Source: Cytobacillus oceanisediminis 2691 (GTDB lineage Bacteria; Bacillota; Bacilli; Bacillales; Cytobacillaceae). From it: DNA of 64,000 nt. The position numbers and the translations under genes are program-made. The notes beneath the pieces are model-generated. The model searched no databases, was not told the DNA's origin, and saw nothing but the letters and a program-made list of their open reading frames with translations. Shown one piece after another: positions 17,681 through 25,636 of the stretch (its first letter is position 1; the number at the start of each line of letters is the position of its first letter). The stretch lies in the NCBI RefSeq assembly GCF_000294775.2, contig NZ_CP015507.1, positions 124,001-188,000 on the forward strand. Reading direction: 5' to 3'.

Positions 17681-20080
17681 TTATTCTTTCACTCTCATTA
17701 GTCGCAAACCATTTAGTGCTACCAGAAGAGTTGCGCCCATATCTGAAAGGATGGCAATCCAGAGCGTTAACCAACCTGGGATAACCAATAGTAAGGCAAT
17801 AAATTTAATAGCAATTGCAAAAGTAATGTTAGCTTTGATTATATTTAGAGTTTTTCGGCTAAGTTTTACAGTGAATGGAAGTTTTCTTAAATCATCACCC
17901 ATTAGAGCGACGTCTGCCGTTTCCAGGGCTGTGTCTGTACCAGCTCCACCCATTGCAATACCAACTGTTGAGGCCGCCAATGCAGGTGCATCATTGACAC
18001 CATCTCCTACCATTGCTACGTTGCCATACTCGGATCTTAACTGTTTAATAAAGTCTAATTTGTCCTGCGGCATTAGTTCTGCCTCAATGTCAGATACTCC
18101 AACCTGCCCTCCGATAGCGTTAGCAGTACCTTTGTTATCACCTGTAAGCATAATTGTTTTTTTGATTCCAAGTTGATGTAACTTTTGAATAATTTCCTTA
18201 CTTGATTCACGAACTTCGTCAGCAACTGCAATAACTGCAAGTATTTCTTTTTCGGTTCCAATAATCATGGCTGTCTTACCTTGATTTTGAAGAGTAGTAA
18301 CATTTTGCTCAAATTCTTTATCGAAATCAGTGCTCAATAATTCCTTAAAGAGTTTCGGGCTACCGATATAATAAGTCGTTCCGTTTATAGTACCTTTAAT
18401 ACCCTTACCTGTAATAGAAGAAAAGTCCTCTACCTGTACGTCAGAATAAGTAATGTTCTCCTCTTCTGCTTTTTTCATAATCGCAGATGCAAGTGGATGC
18501 TGAGAACGATACTCCAATGCAGTAATGATGGATAGTAATTCTTTTTCACTTATCTGTTTGTTCAACACATTATAATCAGTTACAGCTGGGATCCCTTTTG
18601 TTAAGGTACCTGTTTTATCAAATGCAATAGCCTTTAAGGCACCCATTTCTTCTAAATACACTCCGCCTTTGACAAGTACACCTTTTTTTGCGGCATTTCC
18701 AATCGCTGAAACAATAGAAATCGGAGTCGATATGACCAACGCACAAGGACAACCAACAACAAGAACAGCTAAGCCTTGATAAATCCATGTTTCCCAGCTA
18801 CCATCAAAGAATAATGGTGGAACAACAGCAACTAATGCTGCAATGATCATAATGATCGGTGTATAATATTTGGCAAATTTATCGACAAATGCTTGTGAAG
18901 GAGCACGTTCTCCTTGTGCTTCCTCTACAAGATGAATAATTTTAGAAATCGTTGTATCTTCTACAAGTTTCGTTATTTTTACTTCAAGTAATCCTTCTTC
19001 ATTTAAGGTACCTGCAAATACTTCATCATCAACGGTTTTCTCAACAGGGACTGATTCACCGGTAATAGCTGCTTGGTTGACTGCAGAGTAGCCACTTACG
19101 ACTACACCATCCATCGCAATCTTTTGACCTGGTTTTACAATCATAATATCCCCAACAGCAATATCATCGACATGAATCATTATTTCCTGTCCATTACGTC
19201 TAACGAGTGCCTCTTTAGGAGCGATATCCATTAATGAACGAATCGATTGTCTTGCTCTATCCATAGAGAATCGCTCAAGTGCTTCACTGATTGCAAAGAG
19301 AATAACAACAATGGCAACTTCTGCCCATTCTCCAATAATAGCACCACCTATAACGGCTACTGTCATAAGGGTTTTCATGTCAAATTCAAAGCGTAGTAAA
19401 TTTTTCAAACCGACTTTAAAAAGTGACAACCCTCCAATAACCATGGATGCTAAAAACAATAAGGTAGTAACAATGTTCTCTTCTCCGTTCACAGACGAGG
19501 AAAGGTAACCAAATGCAATCAATAAGGAAGCATACAGTAGAGTACTCTGCTTTTTATAAAACGGCACTTTTTCTTCTTTCGTATCTTCTTTTACCTCTTG
19601 TGAAACTTGGCGAGCAGATTTTTCAGGAGTCACTTTAAGATTTTCGAATGCACCTGCTTTTTCTAGTTCTTCAATTGTTGCATCACCGTAAACAGATATC
19701 TTAGATGCACCAAAATTTACTTTTGCATCCTGAACTCCTGGAAGCTGTTTTACGTTATTCTCAAATTTCCCAGCACAGTTTGCACATGTAAATCCTTCAA
19801 CACGGTAAACATTTTTATCCTCTTTAACCTCTCGTTTAGCTTCCCGCCTTGGTTTTTCAGGAGCCACTTTAAGGTTCTCAAATGCACCAGCTTTTTCTAG
19901 TTCTTCAATCGTTGTATCACCGTAAACGGATATCTTAGATGCACCAAAATTCACTTTTGCATCTTGAACTCCTGGAAGTTTTTTAACATTTTTTTCAAAC
20001 TTCCCTGCACAATTTGCGCATGTAAACCCCTGAACGCGATAAACATTTTTTTCAGCCTTTAATGCTTTTGCTTCAGACAA
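17681..20080 (-). CDS. cadA: Cd/Zn/Pb-exporting P1B-type ATPase CadA
   Basis: A 799-residue heavy-metal ATPase that exports Cd, Zn and Pb ions. Two N-terminal heavy-metal domains (about residues 11-75 and 88-150), each with [10 protein letters not shown], are nearly identical to each other, which indicates a recent internal duplication. They are followed by the membrane metal site CPCAL, phosphorylation motif [11 protein letters not shown]-locus SQHPLASA and hinge [11 protein letters not shown]. The start is TTG behind AAGGAGG inside the end of cadC; the two genes overlap by 8 bp, so they are translationally coupled. CPC with a Lys-containing helix context assigns it to the Cd/Zn group, not copper. 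Transcription comes from the CadC-controlled promoter at 20479-20507. Confidence 0.96.
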   Translation of the reverse strand: MSEAKALKAEKNVYRVQGFTCANCAGKFEKNVKKLPGVQDAKVNFGASKISVYGDTTIEELEKAGAFENLKVAPEKPRREAKREVKEDKNVYRVEGFTCANCAGKFENNVKQLPGVQDAKVNFGASKISVYGDATIEELEKAGAFENLKVTPEKSARQVSQEVKEDTKEEKVPFYKKQSTLLYASLLIAFGYLSSSVNGEENIVTTLLFLASMVIGGLSLFKVGLKNLLRFEFDMKTLMTVAVIGGAIIGEWAEVAIVVILFAISEALERFSMDRARQSIRSLMDIAPKEALVRRNGQEIMIHVDDIAVGDIMIVKPGQKIAMDGVVVSGYSAVNQAAITGESVPVEKTVDDEVFAGTLNEEGLLEVKITKLVEDTTISKIIHLVEEAQGERAPSQAFVDKFAKYYTPIIMIIAALVAVVPPLFFDGSWETWIYQGLAVLVVGCPCALVISTPISIVSAIGNAAKKGVLVKGGVYLEEMGALKAIAFDKTGTLTKGIPAVTDYNVLNKQISEKELLSIITALEYRSQHPLASAIMKKAEEENITYSDVQVEDFSSITGKGIKGTINGTTYYIGSPKLFKELLSTDFDKEFEQNVTTLQNQGKTAMIIGTEKEILAVIAVADEVRESSKEIIQKLHQLGIKKTIMLTGDNKGTANAIGGQVGVSDIEAELMPQDKLDFIKQLRSEYGNVAMVGDGVNDAPALAASTVGIAMGGAGTDTALETADVALMGDDLRKLPFTVKLSRKTLNIIKANITFAIAIKFIALLLVIPGWLTLWIAILSDMGATLLVALNGLRLMRVKE

Positions 20081-20438
20081 TTTTTACAACCTCCTTTTGA
20101 TGTGCAAATGCAACCTGTATTAGTTGCTTTACATGATCATCATCTAATGAATAGTAAACTAACTTACCTTCTTTTCGATATTTAGCTAATCCAAGATTTT
20201 TAAGTAACCTCAAATGATGAGATGTTGTGGCAGTTGTAGCACCAACAATATTTGCTACATCACATACACACAATTCATCTTCCAAAGAAAGAGCATACGC
20301 AATCTTAATCCTAGTATCATCCGATAAAGCTTTAAAAACTTTGGCTACTTCCAAAGGATTTTGTTGGAGTAGTTCATTTTTACCTCTATTGACTTTTTCT
20401 TCATCTATACACGTAACTTCACATGCATCATTTTGCAA
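20073..20438 (-). CDS. cadC: CadC repressor of the cadCA operon
   Basis: An ArsR/SmtB winged-helix repressor (121 residues from the TTG at 20438). The N-terminal pair CEVTC and the pair CVC in [11 protein letters not shown] make up the four-cysteine Cd/Pb/Bi site of CadC; the recognition helix is [17 protein letters not shown]. The C-terminal DDDH and AHQKE residues resemble the zinc site of the family. A GTG nine bases upstream is an alternative start, but GAGGTG then overlaps it, so TTG is preferred. It overlaps cadA by 8 bp. Two operators flank its promoter, indicating autoregulation. It is paralogous to the regulator at 5676. Confidence 0.94.
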   Translation of the reverse strand: MQNDACEVTCIDEEKVNRGKNELLQQNPLEVAKVFKALSDDTRIKIAYALSLEDELCVCDVANIVGATTATTSHHLRLLKNLGLAKYRKEGKLVYYSLDDDHVKQLIQVAFAHQKEVVKIV

Positions 20439-20455
20439 ATTTTTCACCTCAGATC

Positions 20456-20521
20456 AATCAAATATTCATTTGAATATTATTATATGTGAACAAAAACAAA
20501 TAGTCAAATATACGTTTGAAT
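20456..20521 (-). promoter_or_regulatory. cadCA promoter with two CadC operators
   Basis: On the minus strand TTGACT (20507-20502) and TATAAT (20484-20479) are separated by 17 bp. One palindrome (20502-20521, AGTCAAATATACGTTTGAAT) covers the -35 box, and a second (20456-20475, AATCAAATATTCATTTGAAT) lies just after the -10 box. Flanking operators of this kind give tight repression. Confidence 0.85.
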
Positions 20522-20683
20522 ATAATTCCCATAAAAAGCAGGTTTTCTTTAGTTTGCAGTAATTAATTATTCTTATAACTAAATTTAATTTCCTTTCTAT
20601 GTTGGATACACTAGGAATAGTGTAAGGGTGCCAGTTTTAAAACTTGAAGAGTTTTTCAATATAAAAAGCCCAATTTATCTCTT

Positions 20684-20688
20684 TATTA
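20684..20688. repeat. Target duplication TATTA of the nested element (left copy)
   Basis: TATTA at 20684-20688 is repeated exactly at 23119-23123, right after the opposite terminal repeat. A 5-bp duplication fits Tn3-type transposition. Confidence 0.9.
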
Positions 20689-20727
20689 GGGGTACCACCA
20701 ACATCTTGACATAAAACCCACGCTAAG
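20689..20727 (+). repeat. Left terminal inverted repeat of the nested cassette
   Basis: It begins GGGGTACCACCAACATCTTG and matches the reverse complement of 23080-23118 at 36 of 39 positions. Confidence 0.92.
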
Positions 20728-20742
20728 CAAATTTCGACATAA

Positions 20743-20784
20743 AATAAGCCGATGATTCCTACTCTAAGGAATCATCGGCTTATT
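20743..20784. other. Long perfect hairpin inside the nested cassette
   Basis: An 18-bp perfect stem (AATAAGCCGATGATTCCT and its complement) with a 6-base loop lies 15 bp inside the left repeat. There is no T tract, but its place downstream of the ligase fragment on the minus strand suggests a former terminator, or a barrier to read-through from outside. Confidence 0.6.
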
Positions 20785-20849
20785 AGTAACTATTCTAGTC
20801 GTTTTATTCTCCGTATAAAATAAATCTAGATACATTACCATTTGGTTAT

Positions 20850-21222
20850 TCATGATAATCAACATGCTGGTACTTGCCACTTTTAGGGTTCCTTTGTGGT
20901 AACTCATCAGTTTTTCTATTGAAATGGTAGTTAGCCCCTGTGTTGCAAAGTAATCTAAAAGGGCTTCTCTAACATTTTCCCAAACTTGATCTCTTGGATT
21001 ACCCTCGTCCACTTTTATACGTACTGTTAATTGTTCCGGTGCCGTTTGAATCAGTTGGAAACGTCAACTCCTGTAATTTCCTCGACAATGGTTTTCAGAG
21101 CCAAGGGCAGGATATTGACGACTTGTCCGTTCGGAGCAGAGAATTTTAAAATGTCATCGGTTCGCCCTTCAACTTGTACGACTGGGAATGGTTTTCCGCA
21201 TTTGCATGGTTCCGGAGACACC
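20850..21222 (-). pseudogene. 3' fragment of a PaaK-like ligase gene
   Basis: The sequence aligns with the C-terminal third of the intact ligase at 3292-4686. It keeps recognisable segments such as VEGRTDDILKF, the ALKTIVEEI region, DEGNPRDQVWENVREALLDYFATQGL and the final HVLI-type end, but a base is missing near 21063 and another near 20905, and similarity stops abruptly near 21222. It is a decayed, truncated copy that reads away from the CadC-type promoter at 21254. It is useful as a fossil showing that the ligase was once beside this lspA unit. Confidence 0.82.
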
Positions 21223-21253
21223 GTGTCTTATATTTCATAGATTAAGTGAAGGG

Positions 21254-21315
21254 TTGACATTTTCCATTAATAATTATAATCTAGAAACGCAACTTACTCA
21301 AATGTTTATTTGAAT
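21254..21315 (+). promoter_or_regulatory. Promoter and CadC-type operator of lspA-C39 unit
   Basis: TTGACA (21254-21259) and TAATCT (21277-21282) have 17-bp spacing, followed by the palindrome ACTCAAATGTTTATTTGAAT (21296-21315), 63 bp before the lspA start. The same layout occurs at 10468-10529. Confidence 0.8.
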
Positions 21316-21377
21316 GAAAGGTAAATAATGATGCTCACAAATAATAACAGAAACTCTATAATTTTGAGGTGACAATT

Positions 21378-21830
21378 TTGTATTGGATTGCTCTTATAAC
21401 ATTAACAATTGACCAACTTGCTAAATATATGACCAGGAACTTTATGGAATATGGTCAAACCATTCCTATAATTAATAATTTTTTCCATCTAACCTCCCAT
21501 CGTAATGCAGGAGCTGCATGGGGAATTTTTTCGGGACAAAAATTCTTTCTAATCAGTATTGCTTTTATTGCAATAATCGGAATTATCTTCTATTCCCGGA
21601 AGGTTACAGATAAACTAACACGTATAGCTCTTGGTTTGTTTATTGGAGGTGCGGCTGGAAACGTAACAGATCGATTAATTTTCGGAGAAGTCACGGATAT
21701 GTTTGATATACAATTTATAAATTACCCCATTTTCAACACAGCAGATGTCTTTCTAGTTAGTGGAGCTTTCTTGCTGCTAATTAGTACATATAAAGAATCA
21801 AAAGCATCCAAAATCAATCCTATTAAATGA
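21378..21830 (+). CDS. lspA: Lipoprotein signal peptidase II (second copy)
   Basis: A 150-residue type II signal peptidase with four helices. DQLAKYMTRNFMEYG, SHRNAGAAWGIF and the catalytic aspartates in NVTDRL and FNTADVF are present. The TTG at 21378 follows GAGGTG; the GTG at 21369 is part of that site. It is very similar to the copy at 11476 but not identical, so the two are diverged duplicates. It is carried by the nested cassette behind a CadC-type operator and is followed after 128 bp by the C39-like gene, probably in one transcript. Its presence on a separate mobile unit shows the metal-lspA linkage was acquired more than once. Confidence 0.94.
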   Translation: MYWIALITLTIDQLAKYMTRNFMEYGQTIPIINNFFHLTSHRNAGAAWGIFSGQKFFLISIAFIAIIGIIFYSRKVTDKLTRIALGLFIGGAAGNVTDRLIFGEVTDMFDIQFINYPIFNTADVFLVSGAFLLLISTYKESKASKINPIK

Positions 21831-21958
21831 GAATGGAACAATAAGTGTATTTTATTTAAGAGATACTCTAAACCATTAAAAAAGTGTTTCTTCAGTCCCC
21901 TAATGAACAAAAATTGATGCTTTTACACATCTACTTAAAATCCATCAGGAGAATTGAT

Positions 21959-22840
21959 ATGTTTATTTTTTTAGCAGGGGTCTCACTCACTCTTTTTCTT
22001 CTTATATCAAAATTAGGAGCATCTAAACTTATTGCTTCAACTTATAAAAAAGCAGCTTTTGTTTATTCTGTTTTATTTTTGATTCTATTTTTTATAAGTA
22101 GTTATGGCTATTTAAATGAAGAAGGATTTTCCCCTTTTTCCTATTTAGATGAAAATCACATGACATTAAAGCCTGTCAACGTTACATTACATTCAGAAAA
22201 ACATAATAATCTATCATTAAAAAAGCTAGAATTTAAGAAAAGTGTCCTTTTAAGTGCACCAATTATCTCTCAGCTTCCAGAATTACCAAGAGGATGTGAA
22301 GTTACATCGCTGGCAATGCTGCTCCAATCCGCGGGTGTTGCAGTGGATAAAATGCATTTGGCAAAGGTAGTCAAAAAAGATTCTACTCGTTATCGAAAAG
22401 AGGGAGATAAAGAGTATTTTGGGAACCCTAATAGTGGTTTTGTTGGAAACATGTACATATTAACTGAACCTGGCTATGGTGTGTACCACGGTCCAATACG
22501 GGAATTAGCTGAAAAATATTTACCTGAAACAATTATTGATATAACAGGAAGCGATTTAAGTACTATTAAGTATTATCTTAATCTTGGATCGCCAGTATGG
22601 GTTATTACAAATACCTTATATACTGAATTACCAGAAGATAAATTTGAAACATGGATTACTCCAACAGGCCTGATTGAAATCACTTATAAGCTGCACTCTG
22701 TATTAGTGACAGGATATGACCAAAGCTATATTTACTTTAATGATCCACTAACAAATACAAAGAATAAAAAGGCCAAAATAGCAGACTTTGAAGCTGCATG
22801 GGTGCAAATGGGTAGACAAGCAATTACTTATATCCAATAG
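21959..22840 (+). CDS. Membrane-anchored C39-like cysteine peptidase
   Basis: A 293-residue protein with two N-terminal hydrophobic helices (about 1-17 and 32-52) and an extracytoplasmic papain-like domain of the Peptidase_C39_2 type. The catalytic cysteine lies in LPRGCEVTSLAMLLQ, the histidine in LHSVLVTGYD and the acidic residue in FNDP. ATG 21959 follows CAGGAGAA. Substrates are unknown; a role in processing secreted or lipid-anchored proteins would suit its position after lspA, but that is inference. A close paralogue lies outside the transposon at 53836. An earlier in-frame start at 21884 has no ribosome binding site. Confidence 0.82.
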   Translation: MFIFLAGVSLTLFLLISKLGASKLIASTYKKAAFVYSVLFLILFFISSYGYLNEEGFSPFSYLDENHMTLKPVNVTLHSEKHNNLSLKKLEFKKSVLLSAPIISQLPELPRGCEVTSLAMLLQSAGVAVDKMHLAKVVKKDSTRYRKEGDKEYFGNPNSGFVGNMYILTEPGYGVYHGPIRELAEKYLPETIIDITGSDLSTIKYYLNLGSPVWVITNTLYTELPEDKFETWITPTGLIEITYKLHSVLVTGYDQSYIYFNDPLTNTKNKKAKIADFEAAWVQMGRQAITYIQ

Positions 22841-22885
22841 TTAGTTGGTTAAGATAGATTCCATTATTTAAAAGGAGAAAAACAT

Positions 22886-22917
22886 AAGTCCCTACTGTTA
22901 ACCAGAGGGACTTTTGA
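22886..22917 (+). terminator. Terminator after the C39-like gene
   Basis: AAGTCCCT pairs with AGGGACTT around a 12-base loop, followed by TT-rich sequence. It lies 45 bp after the stop. Confidence 0.7.
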
Positions 22918-23079
22918 AGCTTACTTTTTAATTTATTAAACTCAAAGGGGCACTGAATGAATATACATTTGACTTAAAAAAGGCACCTAACTCAAATAAA
23001 CTACGTCCATTAAAGACATAAAGATAAGCTGATCTTCTCTTAGCGTTAGAGAAATCAGCTTTTGTTTTCCATTTATTGT

Positions 23080-23118
23080 CTTAACGTGGGTTTTATGTCA
23101 AAATGTTGGCGGTACCCC
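23080..23118 (-). repeat. Right terminal inverted repeat of the nested cassette
   Basis: It ends ...GGCGGTACCCC and is the complement of the left repeat at 36 of 39 positions. TATTA (23119-23123) follows as the duplicated target. Confidence 0.92.
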
Positions 23119-23275
23119 TATTAGAGAAAAATAGGCTTTGCGGCTGGTTCTCCATTAATTAAGGTGTCCACCTTATAAAACAGACTTCTGTGATTAAGAA
23201 ATCAACTTTTGTCATTTATCTTGTTCGGCAAAAGGCGAACTTAATAAGCTAATTATCTACAAAAATTTAGTGTAA

Positions 23276-24535
23276 TTATAACTTTCGTTTAACATTTTTT
23301 ATCACTACTTTGCTATGGGGAATACTTGGCATGCTCACCATGCTGTAACTTAAATCCTGGTTAGGAATTTCATATTCCATACGCTTGGCCAGATAATCAA
23401 GACTTACTTTCATGACTTCAATGGTGACCCACTCTCCAGCACAGCGATGACCCATAAAGTAATCACCACCACCCTGCGGAATGAAGCCAAATGGGCTTCC
23501 TTCCCATTTAGCAAACCGATCAGGACTGAACATATCAGGATTTTCCCAAATTTCAGGGTCATGATTTGTGCCATAAAGATCTAGTAAAGTTAATGTGCCT
23601 TCTTCAAATTTATAGCCGTTCCAGGTGAAATCTTTTTTTACTAATGCTACGACAAACGGAAAAAACGGATAAAAACGGCGAACTTCCTGTACAAACATCT
23701 GAGCATATTTTTCATCACGGGATTCAAGTTTCTCCCTTTCTTCCGGATAATGATACAATGCAAGCACAGTGAAATTGATGAATATAGCGATCGCCACAAT
23801 AGGTCTCAAGATATTGATCACTTCCACAGCAGCAGTCTCGGTATCCAAAAGATTCCCTTCTAAATCGCGATGCCAGGCAAATATATGTAAAGCTGTATCT
23901 TCTGGAGGATTTATTTCCTCATTACGCACCTTATCAACCAACTCACCAATCCAATTTTCCACTTTATTCCGTGCATTTCTCGCTAGCCAATGATTTGGAC
24001 CAACGGCAGCCGGAGACTCGAACATCGCCGCCAAGTCTTTTGTAAAATCCTTAACATCGTCTTCTTCCAACGGGACACCTGCCCACTGGCAGGCTGTTTT
24101 GCATAGGATTTCTTTTACTTCTTCATAAAGAATAACTTCATCCATCTGTCCCCATTTTTTTAGTGCTGTCTTCCACTGTATTTTTGTAATGTTTGTTAAT
24201 TTTTGAAGTCCTTTAGGAGACATGATGGACATAAACATTTCTTTCCGATGTTTGTGAACTAGTCCATCCAATGCCTGCACACCATTCTTCCCAAACAATG
24301 TTTGAACCGCCCGGTTCGGTGCTGCATCTTTTCTTTTGAATTTTTCAGTGTCATAAAAAACTTTCGCAGCTTCATTTCCTACCATGCAAATCGCTTTCTT
24401 TCCTAGCAATCGGGTCTCAAATATATCAGAATTAAAACTTTTACGTCTGTTCAAAATGTACATGTATCCTTCTCTCATAAGGCTTAAGCTATGATCTATG
24501 CCCTCTTCCCGAGGCATTTGATTTGTATCTGCCAT
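23276..24535 (-). CDS. cypC: Cytochrome P450 fatty-acid peroxygenase, CYP152 type
   Basis: A 419-residue heme-thiolate enzyme resembling Bacillus CypC (P450 BSβ), which uses hydrogen peroxide to hydroxylate long-chain fatty acids. The opening [19 protein letters not shown], the substrate-carboxylate-binding Arg-Pro in [11 protein letters not shown], the ExxR-type helix ([11 protein letters not shown]) and the heme-ligand loop [19 protein letters not shown] are present. ATG 24535 has GGAG six bases ahead; an earlier in-frame ATG at 24556 is less well placed. It is monocistronic between the nested cassette and the Cys-rich peptide genes. Consumption of peroxide made during metal stress, or membrane lipid modification, are possible reasons for its presence. 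Confidence 0.92.
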   Translation of the reverse strand: MADTNQMPREEGIDHSLSLMREGYMYILNRRKSFNSDIFETRLLGKKAICMVGNEAAKVFYDTEKFKRKDAAPNRAVQTLFGKNGVQALDGLVHKHRKEMFMSIMSPKGLQKLTNITKIQWKTALKKWGQMDEVILYEEVKEILCKTACQWAGVPLEEDDVKDFTKDLAAMFESPAAVGPNHWLARNARNKVENWIGELVDKVRNEEINPPEDTALHIFAWHRDLEGNLLDTETAAVEVINILRPIVAIAIFINFTVLALYHYPEEREKLESRDEKYAQMFVQEVRRFYPFFPFVVALVKKDFTWNGYKFEEGTLTLLDLYGTNHDPEIWENPDMFSPDRFAKWEGSPFGFIPQGGGDYFMGHRCAGEWVTIEVMKVSLDYLAKRMEYEIPNQDLSYSMVSMPSIPHSKVVIKNVKRKL

Positions 24536-24642
24536 ATTATTCATCTCCATTTTCATTAGTGATAATTTTATTCTTTGTAACTTTTCCCTATTTACTCATA
24601 AAAAAACATGGATCACATACCACATATTGGACATTATCAAGA

Positions 24643-24674
24643 TAAAAAAATGGCTGCCGACTTTGTCGACAGCC
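24643..24674 (-). terminator. Terminator after the secreted Cys-rich peptide gene
   Basis: On the minus strand GGCTGTCGAC pairs with GTCGGCAGCC around AAA, followed by ATTTTTTT. It lies about 115 bp after the peptide stop. Confidence 0.82.
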
Positions 24675-24790
24675 TGAGACCATAATCCAAATTAGGGTCT
24701 TTTTATTTTTTTGTTTATTCTGAGTGTACCCTGTTTAAAATGTAGTAAAATCAATGGGTTGTTTCGACTGGAAGATCCTTTTATACTAAA

Positions 24791-25021
24791 TTAACAGCAA
24801 TCTATATTTGACTTTTTCATCATTTTCTTACAATCTTTCATTTTCATTTTTCCATTTTTCGTCATTTCACAACAATCCATTTGACAGTTCATTTCCTCAC
24901 ACATTTCCATACATTCTTTTTTTGATTGACAACAATCCATCTCTTCCGATTGTGCTGCATAAACAGAACCACTAAATGCCATCACTACTAAAAATGCTAA
25001 AGAAAAAATTATTTTCTTCAT
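24791..25021 (-). CDS. Secreted Cys/Met-rich metallothionein-like peptide
   Basis: The product has 76 residues: a signal peptide MKKIIFSLAFLVVMAFSGSVYA, then a 53-residue mature part with ten cysteines, mostly as CC or CxxxC (MDCCQSKKECMEMCEEMNC and so on, ending NIDCC), and eight methionines among many Lys/Glu. No known domain is recognised. Composition and export signal suggest an extracytoplasmic thiol/thioether chelator for soft metals (Cd, Cu, Hg), which is unusual because bacterial metallothioneins are normally cytosolic. ATG follows a GGGGGGAAAAGGG run. It lies 149 bp downstream of the six-repeat Cys-rich gene (25171-25350) on the same strand. Confidence 0.78.
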   Translation of the reverse strand: MKKIIFSLAFLVVMAFSGSVYAAQSEEMDCCQSKKECMEMCEEMNCQMDCCEMTKNGKMKMKDCKKMMKKSNIDCC

Positions 25022-25121
25022 CCCTTTTCCCCCCTTATGTAAAAATGATTGATGTGTCCAAGGGTATTATACTATATCGCTAATTAACACTCACTAGATT
25101 TCTAACACTTCAAACATAAGA

Positions 25122-25153
25122 AACGAGAGCTTAGGGTAACAAGCTCCCGTTTT
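25122..25153. terminator. Hairpin between the two Cys-rich genes
   Basis: ACGAGAGCTT pairs with AAGCTCCCGT (one mismatch) around an 8-base loop. T-rich sequence follows on the plus strand and, more weakly, on the minus strand, so it may partly terminate the 25171-25350 transcript. Confidence 0.45.
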
Positions 25154-25170
25154 AATTGAATTAGTAAGCT

Positions 25171-25350
25171 TTACATTGGTTGAACACCTGATCCACCACA
25201 ACAACCACATTTTTTGCCACCATGACAACACGGACAACATCCACTTCCCTGACAATGATGACATCCTCTCCCACTACAACAACAGCACATACCAGCACCA
25301 CCACAATAACGACAGCATCCTGCTCCTTGGCAGCAATGACATTTATGCAT
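25171..25350 (-). CDS. 59-residue protein built of six CxxCxGxG units
   Basis: A 59-residue frame with 19 cysteines (32%). It consists of six consecutive units of the form C-x-x-C-x-G-x-G spaced 8-9 residues apart: CHCCQGAG, CRYCGGAG, CCCCSGRG, CHHCQGSG, CPCCHGGK, CGCCGGSG, ending VQPM. CxxCxGxG is the zinc-binding unit of the DnaJ Cys-rich domain, which has only four, embedded in a larger protein. Here the units make up nearly the whole chain, with no signal peptide, so a cytosolic metallothionein-like metal store is likely. The ribosome binding site is near ideal (GGAGG, seven bases, ATG). Its small size makes it easy to miss, and frames on the opposite strand are low-complexity shadows. 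Confidence 0.82.
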   Translation of the reverse strand: MHKCHCCQGAGCCRYCGGAGMCCCCSGRGCHHCQGSGCCPCCHGGKKCGCCGGSGVQPM

Positions 25351-25636
25351 ACATACACCTCCATAAAATTACCACGCACAGTATATATATTTACTTGGTG
25401 TCAAGTTTAAGCATGCCATCTAAATTAATAATTTAGTTATAATAAATACTCTATTCATTTCTAGTTATCACCCCCATAATCGCTAAGGGGGTTCAAATTG
25501 TCACAATTTATGGTCATTTAACATCTGATTTTTGATTTTTGGTGATGTTTTTCATAGTGACCCCTTATTCTTTAAATCGTTTCAGGACCCCATGACGGTA
25601 AGTTTCTCTTTAAAAAGAAATGATATATCGTAATTC

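Larger units (their letters stand above)
20689..23118. mobile_element. Nested transposase-less Tn3-type cassette (2.43 kb)
   Basis: The cassette is bounded by 39-bp inverted repeats matching at 36 positions and a perfect TATTA duplication. The repeats start GGGGTACC and end in CGTTAAG/CGCTAAG, a classic Tn3-family terminus, but differ from those of the host transposon, so a different transposase must have mobilised it. Inside are a PaaK-like gene fragment, a CadC-type promoter, lspA and a C39-like gene, and no transposase or resolvase. It therefore fits a mobile insertion cassette that moves in trans. Confidence 0.9.

Noticed and set aside
17616..18176. Plus-strand frame opposite the end of cadA
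   Set aside because: It runs through the cadA terminator and the antisense of conserved ATPase motifs, with no start signal.
20743..20784. The hairpin as a terminal repeat of the nested cassette
   Set aside because: The cassette ends are defined by the 39-bp repeats and the TATTA duplication outside it; this stem lies internally and is not repeated at the other end.
25161..25379. Minus-strand Val-rich frame overlapping the Cys-rich gene
   Set aside because: It is the neighbouring frame of the same TGT/GGT repeats, giving low-complexity valine runs. The Cys frame has the well-placed start and better motif logic.
25176..25436. Plus-strand His/Thr-rich frames opposite the Cys-rich gene
   Set aside because: Their repetitive composition is the mirror image of the Cys/Gly codons of the minus-strand gene at 25171-25350. 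They lack ribosome binding sites.
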